Shown here in pieces: positions 1 through 15,835 of a DNA stretch of 64,000 nt. Location of the stretch: contig NW_024732415.1 of assembly GCF_018991925.1 (NCBI RefSeq), positions 314,430 to 378,429 on the forward strand. The letters are read 5' to 3'. Within the stretch, counting starts at the first letter, position 1. The number at the start of each line of letters is the position of its first letter. The stretch comes from Homarus americanus (taxonomy: Eukaryota; Arthropoda; Malacostraca; Decapoda; Nephropidae). Made by a program: the position numbers and the translations under genes. The notes under the pieces were generated by a model that was given only the letters and a program-made list of their open reading frames with translations, did not search any database and was not told the DNA's origin.

Positions 1-891
1 CAAGGGGGGAGCTGTGACATCATAAGAGGGGTATGGGTTATAAGCTAAACTTAATTTAATACTACTACCGAATATTGAATTTATTACGGTCAGAATGATT
101 GCAATAATTTTCTTAAATTTCAGAACAATTATTGTAATATTTTAGGCAGTTACAAAGTAATTTAATTTTATATTTTCTGAAACGAGTACAGATGAGCAAT
201 AAACAGGGTAATTAAGTAAGTCAGAAAAATATACTGATTTGCAGAAAAACGGATGTCTGAAACACAAATTTTCGGCATCAGGGTGCATATAGAAATGAAA
301 GTGTATTATATCAATGATCCATTAAATATGAAACCTCCATCTAATGAACTATACACAGATGAAAGTCCATTATATCGAGGGTCCATGAGATGTAAAACTT
401 CCATCTAATGATTTAGAGAGATGAAAGTCCGTAATATCAAGCAGCAGTTAGATATGGAGAGTGAAGTTGGTTATATAGAGGCTTCCCTGTTTAGGATTCA
501 CTTTGTATACAAGTAGACAATAAGGACAAGTTTGTATGGGAGATTCTGTTAGTAGTTGCTTTCCTTGACTTGCTCTTTTTCCCAATTATTTCCTTCCTTT
601 CTTTGAGGACTCTGTATCTACTGATCCACTCAAAAAAAATAAAATAAAAATAAAAATAAATATAAGTTCTTTGATAAGACAGAACTTGCATATAATGTAA
701 AGTAATTCCCATACCTTGCTCAAAGACATATCACGAGCTATCTCATGTGAGGCAGAAATGCTAAGGGCCATGCCACTCAGAGCCAGCAGAGGGCCCCTAG
801 TCAACAGCCCTCCCCAAGACAGGCCACACCCACACCATTTCTCCAACTTCCTTGTCACCTTTTAACAGAGGACTGAAAGCCTATACAGAGA
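1..891. other. Intronic sequence with a degraded repeat (296-490); no exon found
   Basis: AT-rich sequence downstream of the last FAM120 exon recognised here. At about 296-490 there are degenerate copies of a roughly 60-bp motif (gaaagtccattatat... then cctccatctaatg...) that also occurs in the small element at 27431-27620, so this is an old copy of the same repeat. A minus-strand open stretch at about 711-860 ends at an AAG/GTATGG donor-like site, but its protein does not resemble the next part of FAM120 and the frames reaching it from upstream acceptors carry stops. I see no convincing exon here, so the 3' end of the gene lies outside the window. Confidence 0.5.
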
Positions 892-899
892 CAGTACAC

Positions 900-2503
900 C
901 AGTGGTTCCCAACTTTTTTGGTCGCAACCCTAAATACAATCTTGTCCTGCCTGGCAACCCAAAATGTAGATATACGTAGTGTTAATTACCAATCATTTTG
1001 ATCTGTTATGTTTATTCATATAGTTTTATTGAATCAATTTAAATTAAACACACAATGAAAAACAAGTTTTCATGAAAATGAGACTTCACTACACAATTCG
1101 ATAGCCTTAGTGACAAAACAAGAACTTTTCAGTGGCTAACATGATGCTGCTTTATTCTTAGAGTGAGCTCTTTTGAGTTTTGATTATATAGAGATAAATT
1201 TAAATAATTATAAAAACTAATTTCAGTAACTTTTCTTTAATCAGACAAATGAAAAGTATATGTAACCATCTATTTTACTATAATAGCAAACTAACATAGC
1301 AAGAAGAGGAAAATACCATGTAACACTTCAAAAAACAAAAACAAAAACACGCACTCACGCGGTCAAAACCAAAACACCAAACACACTACCCTCGGGAACA
1401 ACCACACTACCATCGGGAACAACCACACTACCCTCGGGAACAACCACACTACCCCCGGGAACAACACTGCAGGAACAACCACACTGCAGGGAACAACCAC
1501 ACACTGCACCGGGGAACAACCGCACTACCCTCAAGAACAACCACACTACCCTGGGGAACAACCACTGCCCTGCAGGGAACAACCGCACTTTACCCACCGG
1601 GAACAACCACGCTGCACGGGGAACAACCACACACCCCGGGGAACAACCACACTTCCACCCTCGGGAACAACCACTACCCTCGGGGAACAACCGCCACACT
1701 ACCCTCGGGAACAACCACACTGCCGGGAACAACCACACTGCCTCGGGAACAACCACATACCCTCGGGAACAACCACACTACCCCGGGAACAACCACGCTA
1801 CCCGGGGAACAACCACACGGGAACAACCACACCCACCCCACACGGGGAACATACCACCCTCGGGAACAACACACTACCCATAAGAACAACCACACTACCC
1901 TGGGAACAACCACTGCCCACAAAAGGGAACAACCACACCCTCCGAGACAACCCACACTACCTGGGAACAACCACACTACCTAGAACAACCACACTACCCC
2001 TCAAAGGAACAACCACTGAACAACCACACTGCGGGGAACAACCACACCTCGAGGAACAACCACACTACCCTCAGGGAACAACCACACTGCCGCAAGAACA
2101 ACCACACTACCCTGGGGAACAACCACACTACCCCGGGGAACAACCACACTGCCTCGAGGGAACAACCACACTGCCCGGGGAACAGCCACTACCCTCAGGA
2201 ACAACCACACTACCCCCAGGAACAACCACACTACCCTCGGGAACAACCACACTACCCCCGGGAACAACCACACTACCCTCGGGAACAACCACACTACCCC
2301 CGGGAACAACCACACTACCCTCGGGAACAACCACACTACCCTCGGGAACAACCACACTACCCCCAGGAACAACCACACTACCCTCGGGAACAACCACACT
2401 ACCCTCAGGAACAACCACACTACCCTCGGGAACAACCACACTACCCCCGGGAACAACCACACTACCCTCTCATGGGCCGTAACCATGGGTTTGGGAACCA
2501 CTG
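900..2503. mobile_element. hAT-type non-autonomous element filled by a minisatellite
   Basis: The ends form short terminal inverted repeats: CAGTGGTTCCCAAC on the left and the complement of gtttgggaaccactg on the right, a classic hAT terminus. The flanking 8 bp are cagtacac (892-899) and cagggcac (2504-2511), a 6/8 match consistent with an aged hAT target duplication. No transposase is present. Most of the interior is the 21-bp minisatellite listed separately. A second hAT element with nearly the same terminus lies at 24511-25042. Confidence 0.75.
1383..2469. repeat. Minisatellite, about 21-bp unit (gggaacaaccacactaccctc)
   Basis: About 1.1 kb of tandem copies of a GGGAACAACCACACTACC-type unit, usually 21 bp. 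Copies are variable and rearranged at 1383-2100 and very regular at 2200-2469. Because 21 is a multiple of three, the minus strand shows long open frames reading VVWLFPR repeats; these are artefacts of the repeat, not genes. The regular block next to one edge suggests recent expansion from that side. The array sits entirely inside the hAT-type element. Confidence 0.95.
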
Positions 2504-2746
2504 CAGGGCACACACTGTTTGAGTGTGTGGGTGTATCAGTCTGTTGGAGTGTGTGAAAAGAAATCTCAAGGGAAAATAATATGGGAAAGTGGTGGAAGAC
2601 ATATGGAAAATTTGACTGTAAGGGACCAAGATAACCAAGAGAATACTCTACTTACAGCCTCTAATGTATTTAATGTGAATTCTGGTGTATATTCAGTAGA
2701 ACATCTTTTTGAAATATATATTAACATAAAATACATTAACACTTAC

Positions 2747-2906
2747 TGTGGCCTTCCTCCTTTGCCTTACGAGACATGAAACTGTGATGGTGTAGGTTAT
2801 AGAGGATGGCGTATACACACTGGCGGACTGAACGGTAGAAAAGCACAGCATTTGGCAGATCATCAGTACTCTCATCCTCCATACACACACCAAACTTCAC
2901 TTCACC
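2747..2906 (-). CDS. FAM120: FAM120 orthologue, coding exon 11 (last one visible)
   Basis: Encodes 53 residues plus one base, beginning [13 protein letters not shown] and continuing [20 protein letters not shown]. It aligns directly with the vertebrate FAM120A stretch around GEIKIAVSIEDE and RPVRQYVYGVL. The acceptor is TTGATCAG at 2907-2914 and the donor is CACA/GTAAGT. It enters in phase 0 and leaves in phase 1, compatible with the upstream exon. The acceptor has almost no pyrimidine tract: a 281-bp (TA)n array begins only 33 bp upstream, at 2940. The following exon (human KKTERLAFRKNRLPPEF region) was not found down to position 1. Confidence 0.88.
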
Positions 2907-2938
2907 CTGATCAAGATAATAAGCATATGTCATTGACA

Positions 2939-3840
<902 letters not shown>

Positions 3841-3872
<32 letters not shown>
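3841..3872. repeat. (TA)n microsatellite, about 32 bp
   Basis: A short TA tract between the 3' end of the Penelope-like element (ending tttatcaaga) and the left end of the Tigger family A transposon (CAGTTGTACCCC). Confidence 0.9.
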
Positions 3873-7353
<3,481 letters not shown>

Positions 7354-7367
7354 TATATATATATGTA

Positions 7368-8074
7368 TGCATCCCCCGCGTTACGGAAGGGTTTCGTTCC
7401 CGGAAAATTGACCGTATCGCGAAATTCCGTAATGCGAAACCTATTTTCCCATTGACTTCCATTATAAAACTGGAGATGCGTTCCTAAGGAATTTTTTCGG
7501 CCCCAAAAAAGTAATTCAAGCACTTTTATTAATGAAAATAAACATTTATAAACACATACAATACAGTACATTAAATAGTTTATGATATACCTTCTTAAAA
7601 CACCAATTTAGGGGTTAATATTGCATAATATTGCATTATACAGCTATGTGTATGTTTATTTGAGTGCCCCGTCATAGGAGTCTGTTTTCTCTCACTTCAG
7701 CACTCCTGAATCGTCCGTTTTCTCTTAATCTTAAGAGTGCACCAGGGGCTATTATTATTTAGTAGTGACACAGAATTTGATATCACAACTGGGGTTGCAA
7801 TTGTTGAGACAACTTAGGTATGTCTGATTACAGTTGGAATATTCAAGATCCATTGTGAGTGATGTTTAAAGTTTCAACTGTCATTATGGTTGGAAAAACT
7901 TGTCAAGTCTGTCAGTCTGAATGGCATGTGTGAGGCCTTGTGTTTGTTAAAATTTACCCCAATTTCTGTAAGGGCGGATTTACGGGCCGTAACGTGAAAT
8001 TATTGGTCATAATTTACAAATTTTGTAAGAGCGAAATTCCGTAACCCGGGCTTCCGCAAAGCGGGGGATGCCTG
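7368..8074. mobile_element. Non-autonomous TA-flanked element (GCATCCCCCGC ends)
   Basis: Inverted ends GCATCCCCCGCGTTACGGAA on the left and the complement of cttccgcaaagcgggggatg on the right, with further cgtaacg/ccgtaatgcg inverted blocks inside each end. It is flanked by TA on both sides, as expected for the pogo/mariner group. No coding capacity is seen. The terminal design (GC-rich ends with repeated subterminal motifs) parallels the Tigger families nearby. Confidence 0.7.
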
Positions 8075-8289
8075 TATATATATATACATATATGCTCATG
8101 TCAACCTACTATACAAGTCAGCATACCTCTTATACATGCTTTTTAGGGTTCAAAAAGTTAAGATTATCTTGTTCAACTTGTTTTTTCAGATACAAATGGA
8201 TAATTATTAAAACAATCAGATATGACACATGTGTAGATAATATCAAGAAAACTTCATAAGAGCCAGTGAAAGGAGTTGAGACAACAAAC

Positions 8290-8448
8290 CTGTGTTAAAA
8301 CTTGATATATCCAGGGACACATTAGACCCTTCTGGTGGCGCTCCGAGGCTGTACGCATGACCTCATGGGGCACTGGAGGTAGAGGGAGAGGGTTGGGGTC
8401 AATCTGAGGGCCTGGTTCCTGACCCCCATCAACTGGACTACTGGACTG
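8290..8448 (-). CDS. FAM120: FAM120 orthologue, coding exon 10
   Basis: Exactly 53 codons in phase 0/0, with acceptor TCTCTCTGCAG and donor ACACAG/GTTTGT. The stretch LPLPPVPHEVMRTASERHQK, followed by GLMCPWIYQVLTQ, matches the vertebrate FAM120A segment PPLPPVAPEVLRVAEHRHKK and GLMYPYIFHVLT. This is one of the best conserved parts of the protein and fixes the gene's identity. Confidence 0.93.
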
Positions 8449-9498
8449 CTGCAGAGAGAACATTATGATGTTATCTGGTGTCAATATGCCTAATGGTTCA
8501 GGTGTACTGTACTCTTATTTTCTTAATGATATACAAAAAATTGTGCATGCAGATTAAGCAAGAATTTCTCAAGTCCTGTGATATAAATATAGTAAACCCT
8601 CTTTTGTTAAATGTTAACCTTAGGCTCAACTGACAGTCAAACCACACTGTATCCCTATCATAACTGCAATTATAACCCATCATAGCTGCTACACTTGCCA
8701 TGCACTTAAAAGGTGAAATAAAACCAAACACAAGATAAGTGTTAATTCATCATTGTTGTTTAAAAGTAACAAAGTAATACTATATATATTACTCTACTTT
8801 GGGGACATTTACCTTATTACTTTGGAATTTTGTTACTTTTACTTATTAAAGAATATTTTCAGACAGTAAATTGTACAGTACTTTTTATATCATTAATCTA
8901 TCGGAAAGTTGATTAAGTAACCGGGTGCAGGAACCTGATTATGGTACATAAAAATGTTATGACATACAATGTATAAAATATTCTTGAGAGGCGTGTGGAT
9001 GATCTCCTCTCACTCTTGTTCCTTCACCTGCTCATGTTGTTTACTAATGTCTGATCTCACCCTTATAATGACACTCCTTCATAATTTCTTGATACCTGTA
9101 ACAGGTGTAGTTGGCAAAGCACTAGCAGGTCTCTTAGTACTCTTTAGTACTCATTACACATGATTTAGAGTAATTTCTAGAGAAATAAATACATATGTAA
9201 GTAACACTTCCCACATGCATCTCAGCTTCTATAAGGTTCTCTTTGACGATGGCCTTTTTTCACACTCCAAGGTCAGACATTGTGTTGTACAGTAACTTGA
9301 GAGTTGAGACATACCCAGAGCACAACCTTAAAGCCATGATAATAATTGGTGCAACTTTACTAGATTTAACGGTGTAGATGAGGCAATAACCACAGCAATT
9401 TTCCCGACTTTCTTTATGTTATTGGGAACTTTGAAGCCTACACACAATTTTATTTTATGACTTCACACTGCTTTACTGAATGACTGCACACGCATGTA
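8449..9498. other. Intron, no feature recognised
   Basis: AT-rich FAM120 intron sequence. No exon, terminal repeat or domain-bearing frame was recognised. Confidence 0.5.
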
Positions 9499-9694
9499 CA
9501 CTCACCAAAATAAAACTCCTGTCAGTCCTCTTTCCTATCCATGAACCCTGAGATTCATGAACCTGTGAATCAGAGACATCACACATTGTTGAGTTTATTG
9601 AAGGTGCAATGTGTGATGTCTCAGATTACCAGGTTCATTAGTCTCAGGGTTCATGGAGGGAAGAGAGGACTGACAGGATATATTTTGGTGAGTG
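9499..9694. mobile_element. 196-bp foldback MITE
   Basis: Two arms of about 90 bp (CACTCACCAAAATA... and ...tattttggtgagtg) are inverted copies with only a short loop near 9590-9602. Both outer ends are flanked by TA, consistent with a Tc1/mariner-type miniature element. Transcription through it (the whole region is a FAM120 intron) would give a long hairpin RNA. Confidence 0.85.
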
Positions 9695-10937
9695 TACATT
9701 ATTAAACATGGTGTTCTTCTGGTGAATTTTATCCTATCAAGCAGTTTATCCAAAACAGTTAACAGTTTCATGCTTAGAAAAAGAAAGACTTTGAGTACAG
9801 TATCAGTGGCCCAGATGAGCATACACTATCCTGCATGTTTCTTATTACATTTAACATCACTTTTACCTTACAAAAGATATATTTAGGTGTAGATAATTAC
9901 AGTATTGTAAATTAGTTTGTCTTTGAACAACACATCAAGTCCATCTTCTTTTAGTCTAATTTTTTGTCCAGTTTCTGACACTGGGCATATGGGTTGACGG
10001 AGAGGTACCGTACTGGGAGGATTCCCAAAACAATGAAATTTGCTAGTGTTTTTTAAATTTTGAAATATGCTGTATTCTGAAATGGCAACTCAATTCTTAA
10101 ACACTGTACAGTTAATGTAGTGAAAACACTCTTGTGTATCTTTCACTCCAACAAACAATTCATTGTAAATGATCAATTTAAATAAATAAATTTTACACCA
10201 AATAAAGGTTAATGAGCGATAATGAATGAATCATTATAGCACAGTGCTGGTTGGGATTCATACCACTGTAGGCAGGAATGAGTCACACAAGCATTCATCT
10301 GAGAACAAGAGCACCAATCCTTGCTAAAGACTAAAGATATTTGATATTAGATGATTTGAGCTGATGTATGTTATCAATCAGAGTACTGTCTTCATATGTA
10401 AGTGTTGGCAACCACAGTAAAAAACATGTAAGGCAGGAAGTACTAATCCAGGATACAGCAGTTTGGGGATTGTAAAACACCCATATTGTACAGCAGAATG
10501 TATTGCTTTATTTCTATCATATGGTAACTACCCTGAAACAATTACATATTATGAACTGCAAAACTAACAATTGGAATGGTTACAAACTGAGCAACACTAA
10601 CGAGTAACTTTTCAGAATAATTCTTCCAATTAGGAATATTACTAATTATTTGAGACCAACACTGTACTGCATTTTATATCTGCCAAAATCTTCTAAATAC
10701 AGGGGTAAGTAGAAATTTTGAACTTGAGAATACAGAATTACAAAGGGAATACTGTACCCACACTGCTCCTGCAAGGTTATTTGGTACATTCGTGCAAGGT
10801 GCATGTAAAGCTACCATATGTATGTATGTATATTACATATATATTATGTATACACATACATACTGCATAATTGTACATCCATGCCTGTCTCATATGTATG
10901 GGCATAAAACACACAGAGTTACCAAACAAGAGATTTA
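9695..10937. other. Intron, no feature recognised
   Basis: AT-rich intron sequence. A small ATGTATGT-like simple stretch lies near 10817-10865. I saw no exon or mobile-element end. Confidence 0.5.
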
Positions 10938-10938
10938 A

Positions 10939-11006
<68 letters not shown>

Positions 11007-11010
11007 TAAC

Positions 11011-11056
<46 letters not shown>

Positions 11057-11081
11057 TAATAATAATAATAATAATAATAAT
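10938..11081. repeat. (AAT)n microsatellite, about 145 bp
   Basis: Tandem taa/aat trinucleotides with a few c substitutions near 11003-11012 and an extra a near 11055. Plus-strand frames reading polyisoleucine are artefacts. Confidence 0.96.
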
Positions 11082-12735
11082 TATCAGAAGAATTTTAAAA
11101 TTTGTGCTTTTCAGAATTATTCAATTTGAATCACTGAGGTTTCAATGTACAGTGTACAGTATTATAAAACAGAATACCATGCTAGGAAAATGTTTCTTCA
11201 GTTATGGATGCCTCAGATGTTTACTGCTTTGCTGAACTCATCAGGATGCCATTTAAAGTACAATGTTATTAAGTTTTCCTGCACAAAACAATGTGAATGA
11301 CCATAAAAGCAAGTCTTTCTTAAGACTCACATTTAGTATAATGTTATAACTGTACAGGAATAAGTCTCATTAAGTACCGTACATCCTTCCCATTTTATAC
11401 CTCAATATAGTTTTCGCTTCCTTTTTACTATCTCCCAGCATAAAAAAAAATTCTCAAAATTGGAGGAAATATAAAATTCAAAAGTGGTTAAAAATAGATA
11501 AAAGGAAGACATTACTATCTACAAGTTAAGAAAATGACAGCCCTGTGTGCTGAAACAAAACAACGTTAGGAAGGCGGAGAATGCTTTCCGCAGAATTTTC
11601 AAAATGAAAAGAAGGCAAAGTGGTGCAGGCTTTTGCTTAAAAATTGGCGTGACTCAGACAAGAGGCCTAGACGGCAAACTGAACATTGACAGACAGAATG
11701 ACAGCAGATTGTCGTGCCCTGTGACAAAGTAGTGGACCCTGGTACAGCACACACACATCCTTTAGATCACTCTCACGTTACTTTCTCGCATCACTGACTC
11801 GCACATACAGAAACACATGAGGTACAGTACTCACACAGCCTCTTACTGGATCACTTACCTCACCAATAAGAATAGAAAAAGGCTATTAACATAATCTGAA
11901 AGAAAAATAAGTGGCAAAAAAATTATAAACACAAATCAAGTCACATAAGAAGTTAGCAAGAATATAGAGAAGAGATATAAATTCATGTATAAAACACTAC
12001 ATCAATGGTCATTAAAACATTAATAAACTTGAAAGTGAGGAACATCAAAAGGAGAATAGAATGTAATAAAAATTTATCATAAATAACATTGAGAAGAATC
12101 TAATTAAAAACACCATACACAGCTTTCAGAATAAAATGTGATTCAAGCAATAAAATTACCTACCGACTACCTGGTATTTACATAATAAGAAACTTTTGGG
12201 GATGGTATTAATGGAACTTTTTTCTGTGTAAAATATGGTTAATAACTACTGACATGAATTATACATTATAGTTTTTTTTTTTTTTTTGAGAATCTAGGGA
12301 TGCATTTTTTTTATTTTTTTCAGGAGGTGGGTTAAAATTCAATAACAGCATCATAAACCCCATCCCTACTTTAAGCTAAACCTGACTACAAAATACACAC
12401 ACACACTTAACCAAACCTATCAGAACTTAAATGGACACCACTTTTCCAACAACAATGGTCATAATTTAAGAAACAAGTTCAACACTACTTATGGTGGGAA
12501 AAGAATAAATTCCTAATAAAGTAAAAAATTAAAATAAATAAATAAAATAAAATAAATAAAATAAATTAAAAATCTGCAAAGGAGATAAATTATTGCCTAA
12601 GGATTGAAAGAGAATGGGTGAAGGAGAAAGTTGACAAAAAGAAGAATGGAAAGGGGGGGGGGGTAGTTCAGCAATACTGTATATGATGTAGGAGCATCGA
12701 TGGTTGCTGAATGGACTAATCCAATTATGACAATA
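11082..12735. other. Intron, no feature recognised
   Basis: AT-rich, low-complexity intron, with a poly-T run near 12271-12288 and aaataaaat runs near 12530-12570. No supported gene or element end. Confidence 0.5.
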
Positions 12736-13509
12736 AACGGGGTCCCCGGTAATGTACGTAAGTCGGAACACACACCCTATGTGCATTATATCATAGCCTA
12801 AGTCCTTTTATACATCTCAAATCACTTAATTCCAAGAAAAGAAGAAATTGAATGACAAAATACAGTAAAGGAAAGTAAAAATTAAATTTATCACTTACAC
12901 TGAAACCTTGGGCTGGCTGATCTTCCACCCCTATCACTAACAATCTTTCCATTTCAATTAACAATCTACTTTTTGTTTTGTTATCACAGTTAAGTGAATT
13001 GGTGTAGATCCTTTTTCATGTTCAAGAATTTTCCGTTTGTCTTTAAAAATTGTTCCGACCATTGACCGACTGAAGCCCAAAGCTTTACCAAAGAATGAGG
13101 GGGGTTTCACCTTTTCCAGAATGTTTAATTATGTCAACTTTCACTTTCATTGTACAGTAATTGTTTTCCTTTTCTTGAATGCACTGCTATCACGTGCATC
13201 AGGTTTGCATTTGGGAGCCATGATGAGAGCAGAAAAAATAAGTTAATAAGCAAAAAACAACAGTTTGCACTTGACCACACACATTACTGAGGTGAGGGTA
13301 AGGTGCACTGACACTCCCTCAAGGAACGTGGTTGGATGACGCATTACTCCCCACCTCCCTCACCGCTACGCCACGCAAACTACTTCTCATACATTAATGC
13401 TACTAACCAGTTGTACCCATGTCAGATTCTTAAAATAATTGACCTTATGGGACCTCATTCGTAACGGAGGGTGTTCGTAAGTCAGGCATTCGTTACTCGG
13501 GACCCCCTG
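12736..13509 (-). mobile_element. Tigger-like remnant with the start of a transposase
   Basis: The inverted ends are a decayed left AACGGGGTCCCCGGTAA and a right whose complement is CAGGGGGTCCCGAGTAACGA, both flanked by TA. On the minus strand from 13221 the sequence reads MAPKCKPDARDSS then AFKKRKTITVQ, the usual N-terminal start of a Tigger transposase (KRK...ITLE...), and then stops. It is a deletion derivative of a family different from A-D. Confidence 0.7.
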
Positions 13510-13517
13510 TACTGTTC

Positions 13518-14263
13518 CAAACAACTGGCTGAAGAGTGTGATTGTGAACACTTCCAAAGGTAAAAGTGATGCAGTTGAATGTGGGAACCACAGGGACCTG
13601 AAGCTGTTAGATGAGGTTATCAAAGTTGTAGAAAGAGAAACAGAATTTGATAAGGGAGAGAGTAGACTAAATGGAATGCAGTTTGGGTTTATGCCAGGTA
13701 GGAGGACAAAGGCAATATTACATTCAGATAACTACAAGAGAAACTTCTAGGAGGGAAAAAAGCTGCAATTCGTATTTGTATACCCAGAGAGAACATATGA
13801 CAGTGCCATTTGAAGTTATAAGGTGGACAATGAAAAATTTTGGGGTTGATGAGTGTCTTGACTCAGTGGTTATGGCATTACTGTATATGAAGGCTTAAAA
13901 CTACTGTCTGTCTTGAACCCCATTCTGTTTATCATGGAGGCAATATCATAGGAGTTGGGGACTGGTCTGCCCTGGGAGTTGTTGTATGCTGATGACTTAA
14001 GCTGATAGCAAATATCATGGAAGAGGCAATAGAGAAATTTAAGAAATGAAAGAAAGGAATCGAGTCAAAGGGATAAGACAATGTGGTAAAAACAAAAGTA
14101 TTAATCAGTGACATGCACGAGGGACCCAAGGTGGAAAATGGAAATGGCCATGTGCTGTCTATAAGAAAGGTGTTGGCAGCAATTCAGTAACATGCAGTGA
14201 CTGTGGACAGTGGGAACCATGATATGCAGTGGAGTGGATGACAGACTTTATAATGTTCTGTAT
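13518..14263 (+). pseudogene. LINE reverse transcriptase relic, first part
   Basis: Translating across frames gives successive blocks typical of a non-LTR reverse transcriptase: NNWLKSVIVNTSKGK, AVECGNHRDLKLLDEV, GMQFGFMPGRR, VPFEVIRWTMKNFGVDE and LLYADDL near 13980-14000, plus KTKVLISDMHE. Stops and frameshifts break the frame. The palm-domain ADD catalytic motif can still be read. The 5' part (endonuclease) is missing; the relic begins directly after the Tigger-like remnant. The same relic resumes at 14636 after an intervening block. I would place it in an RTE- or Jockey-like group, without certainty. Confidence 0.75.
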
Positions 14264-14640
14264 GTGTAGATGAGCATATTGTATGATATATGGACACAAA
14301 GTAGTACCTTCAGCTGTGTATTATTATATTACTCTTATATTACTCCATTAATTATGTAAAGTATTACAGAACATGTATTAATTCTATGTAATATTCCTTT
14401 TATTGTGCACCATGTTATGTATATAAATTATCATATTTATACTTTATGTATTTAGCTTGTGAATGCTGGCATCTGTACAGGCCAGCGCGTAGTAATACAT
14501 AGATAGATAGAGAGTGAAGACAGAGTACTCGTGGTGTGGAAACGCGAGCTTCTGCGTCCTACTGTATATATCTCCCGTACGAGAATAGAACCTACTTTTA
14601 AGACAACAAGTGTTTGTGTATACCCTCAGTAGTATAGAAC
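14264..14640. mobile_element. Insertion in the LINE relic, possibly a solo LTR
   Basis: This 0.38-kb block separates two collinear parts of a LINE relic and so is an insertion (or a junction of two LINE pieces). It begins near tgtagatgagc and ends near ggtatccgtgaca, so TG...CA boundaries are possible, and it contains a tatataa-like motif. I could not find a clean target duplication, so the solo-LTR reading is tentative. Confidence 0.35.
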
Positions 14641-14990
14641 ATTTTGTGGGTATCCGTGACATACGTCAGACATATGTCCTTACCAAGGCTGGAGAAACTC
14701 AACACTGAGGATATGTTCCTGGACTGTGTCAATGAGCTCTGCTGCCTGGATGACATGAACAGAACTGGAGAGGGTGCTGAAGCTAGCTTAGTTAGAAGAA
14801 TCAAAAGTGCCTGGAGGAAGCATATAGTTGCAGCTTTTATTGACAGCAAGAGGACCTTCCCTCTATTTAAGGGGAAAAATGTATGCAACTGGTAAGAGAA
14901 GCGTGATGTTGTATGGCAGTGAAACATAAGCAGTTAAAGAAACCTGAAAAAGTAGTGTGATGGATTATTCTGTCCATAAATGCTTCAGAT
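14636..14990 (+). pseudogene. LINE reverse transcriptase relic, second part
   Basis: Reads LEKLNTEDMFLDCVNELCCL, then DDMNRTGEGAEASLVRRIK and SAWRKH, then (frame-broken) a region like YGSETWAVKEE near 14910-14945. These are thumb-domain and C-terminal motifs of a LINE reverse transcriptase, downstream of the palm blocks at 13.5-14.3 kb in the same orientation. Confidence 0.7.
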
Positions 14991-15216
14991 TCAAGAGTGT
15001 TTATCTATGGGTTTGTGGAGCAGCACAAGAGGCAACGAGACTTTTGTTCGCGAATGTATGTAACTTTGCCACTGTCCACCTGGCATACATACAATTATAC
15101 ATATACAGTACTGTATATTATTATTTTGACAATCATCCTAATCACTTCTACAGGTATTGTGTGCTCACCATGTTAATATGGTTATTATTATCCACTCTGT
15201 ATCTGTGTTTTTCTGG

Positions 15217-15271
15217 ACCGCTGCAGACTGCGGCGGTCGTATGTCTGGGTGGTCGTAAGTCGAGGAGTACC
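15217..15271. mobile_element. Lone end of Tigger family B
   Basis: The complement reads CAGGTACTCCTCGACTTACG and continues into ACCACCCAGACATACGACC, matching the termini at 33473 and 38215. TA follows at the boundary. Only one end is present. Confidence 0.65.
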
Positions 15272-15449
15272 TGTACTCTCCTTAATTTGACAAAAAAGCT
15301 CTGGTTCACTCGAATTACTGAAAACTCCAAATTAACCGAGTTCGAAATACTGTATTTTGACATTCGACAACTTTTTATGAATTTTTGTGTTCGGTTATTC
15401 GTTCATTTTCTGTTCAGTTTTTACGCTCTGCCTTGGCTGCCACATAAAA

Positions 15450-15835
15450 TAATCTATTTATAATAACTGTGCAAACAAAATTTTTTTAAATGTACGTAGA
15501 GTAATAAAAAAGTATTGTAAATAATACAGTAATAAATAAATGTAACACTGCAAGATAAGGTGATGTGACAAGGAACTTACACATAACACCCAGCAATACT
15601 AAACCATTGTCTTATAATATTTTAATTTCTATTTTACAATTAAATGATTCATGATGGCTCGATTTGACTACTTTTGCACTTAGACAACTGATCAGTGAAT
15701 AAACCAGGATATATGGAGATGCATTATAACATTTATAAGTCCTGATACATACACTACAATACTGTATTACAGTATTTATTAAGCGCTCAAGACAAATCCT
15801 GTGGTAAGCACCAATCCTCTAGAACAGTGACAACA
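15450..15835 (+). repeat. Family C internal sequence containing a related empty site
   Basis: From atttataataactgtgcaaa to aagcaccaa this segment is homologous to 18500-18773 joined to 20410-20560, and partly to 39080-39120. At 15651-15659 the sequence ATGATGGCT is uninterrupted, whereas the homologue at 18.8-20.4 kb is split there by the 1.6-kb TIR element. It thus serves as an empty-site comparison. Confidence 0.75.

Noticed and set aside
586..858. Candidate next FAM120 exon on the minus strand (about 711-860)
   Set aside because: It has a donor-like end, but no acceptor gives an open frame in the phase required by coding exon 11, and the residues do not match the conserved FAM120 sequence expected there.
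1355..2513. Long minus-strand frames reading VVWLFPR repeats
   Set aside because: They follow the 21-bp minisatellite, whose unit is a multiple of three. Composition and perfect repetition explain them without a gene.
10871..11059. Polyisoleucine frame
   Set aside because: Translation of the (AAT)n microsatellite.
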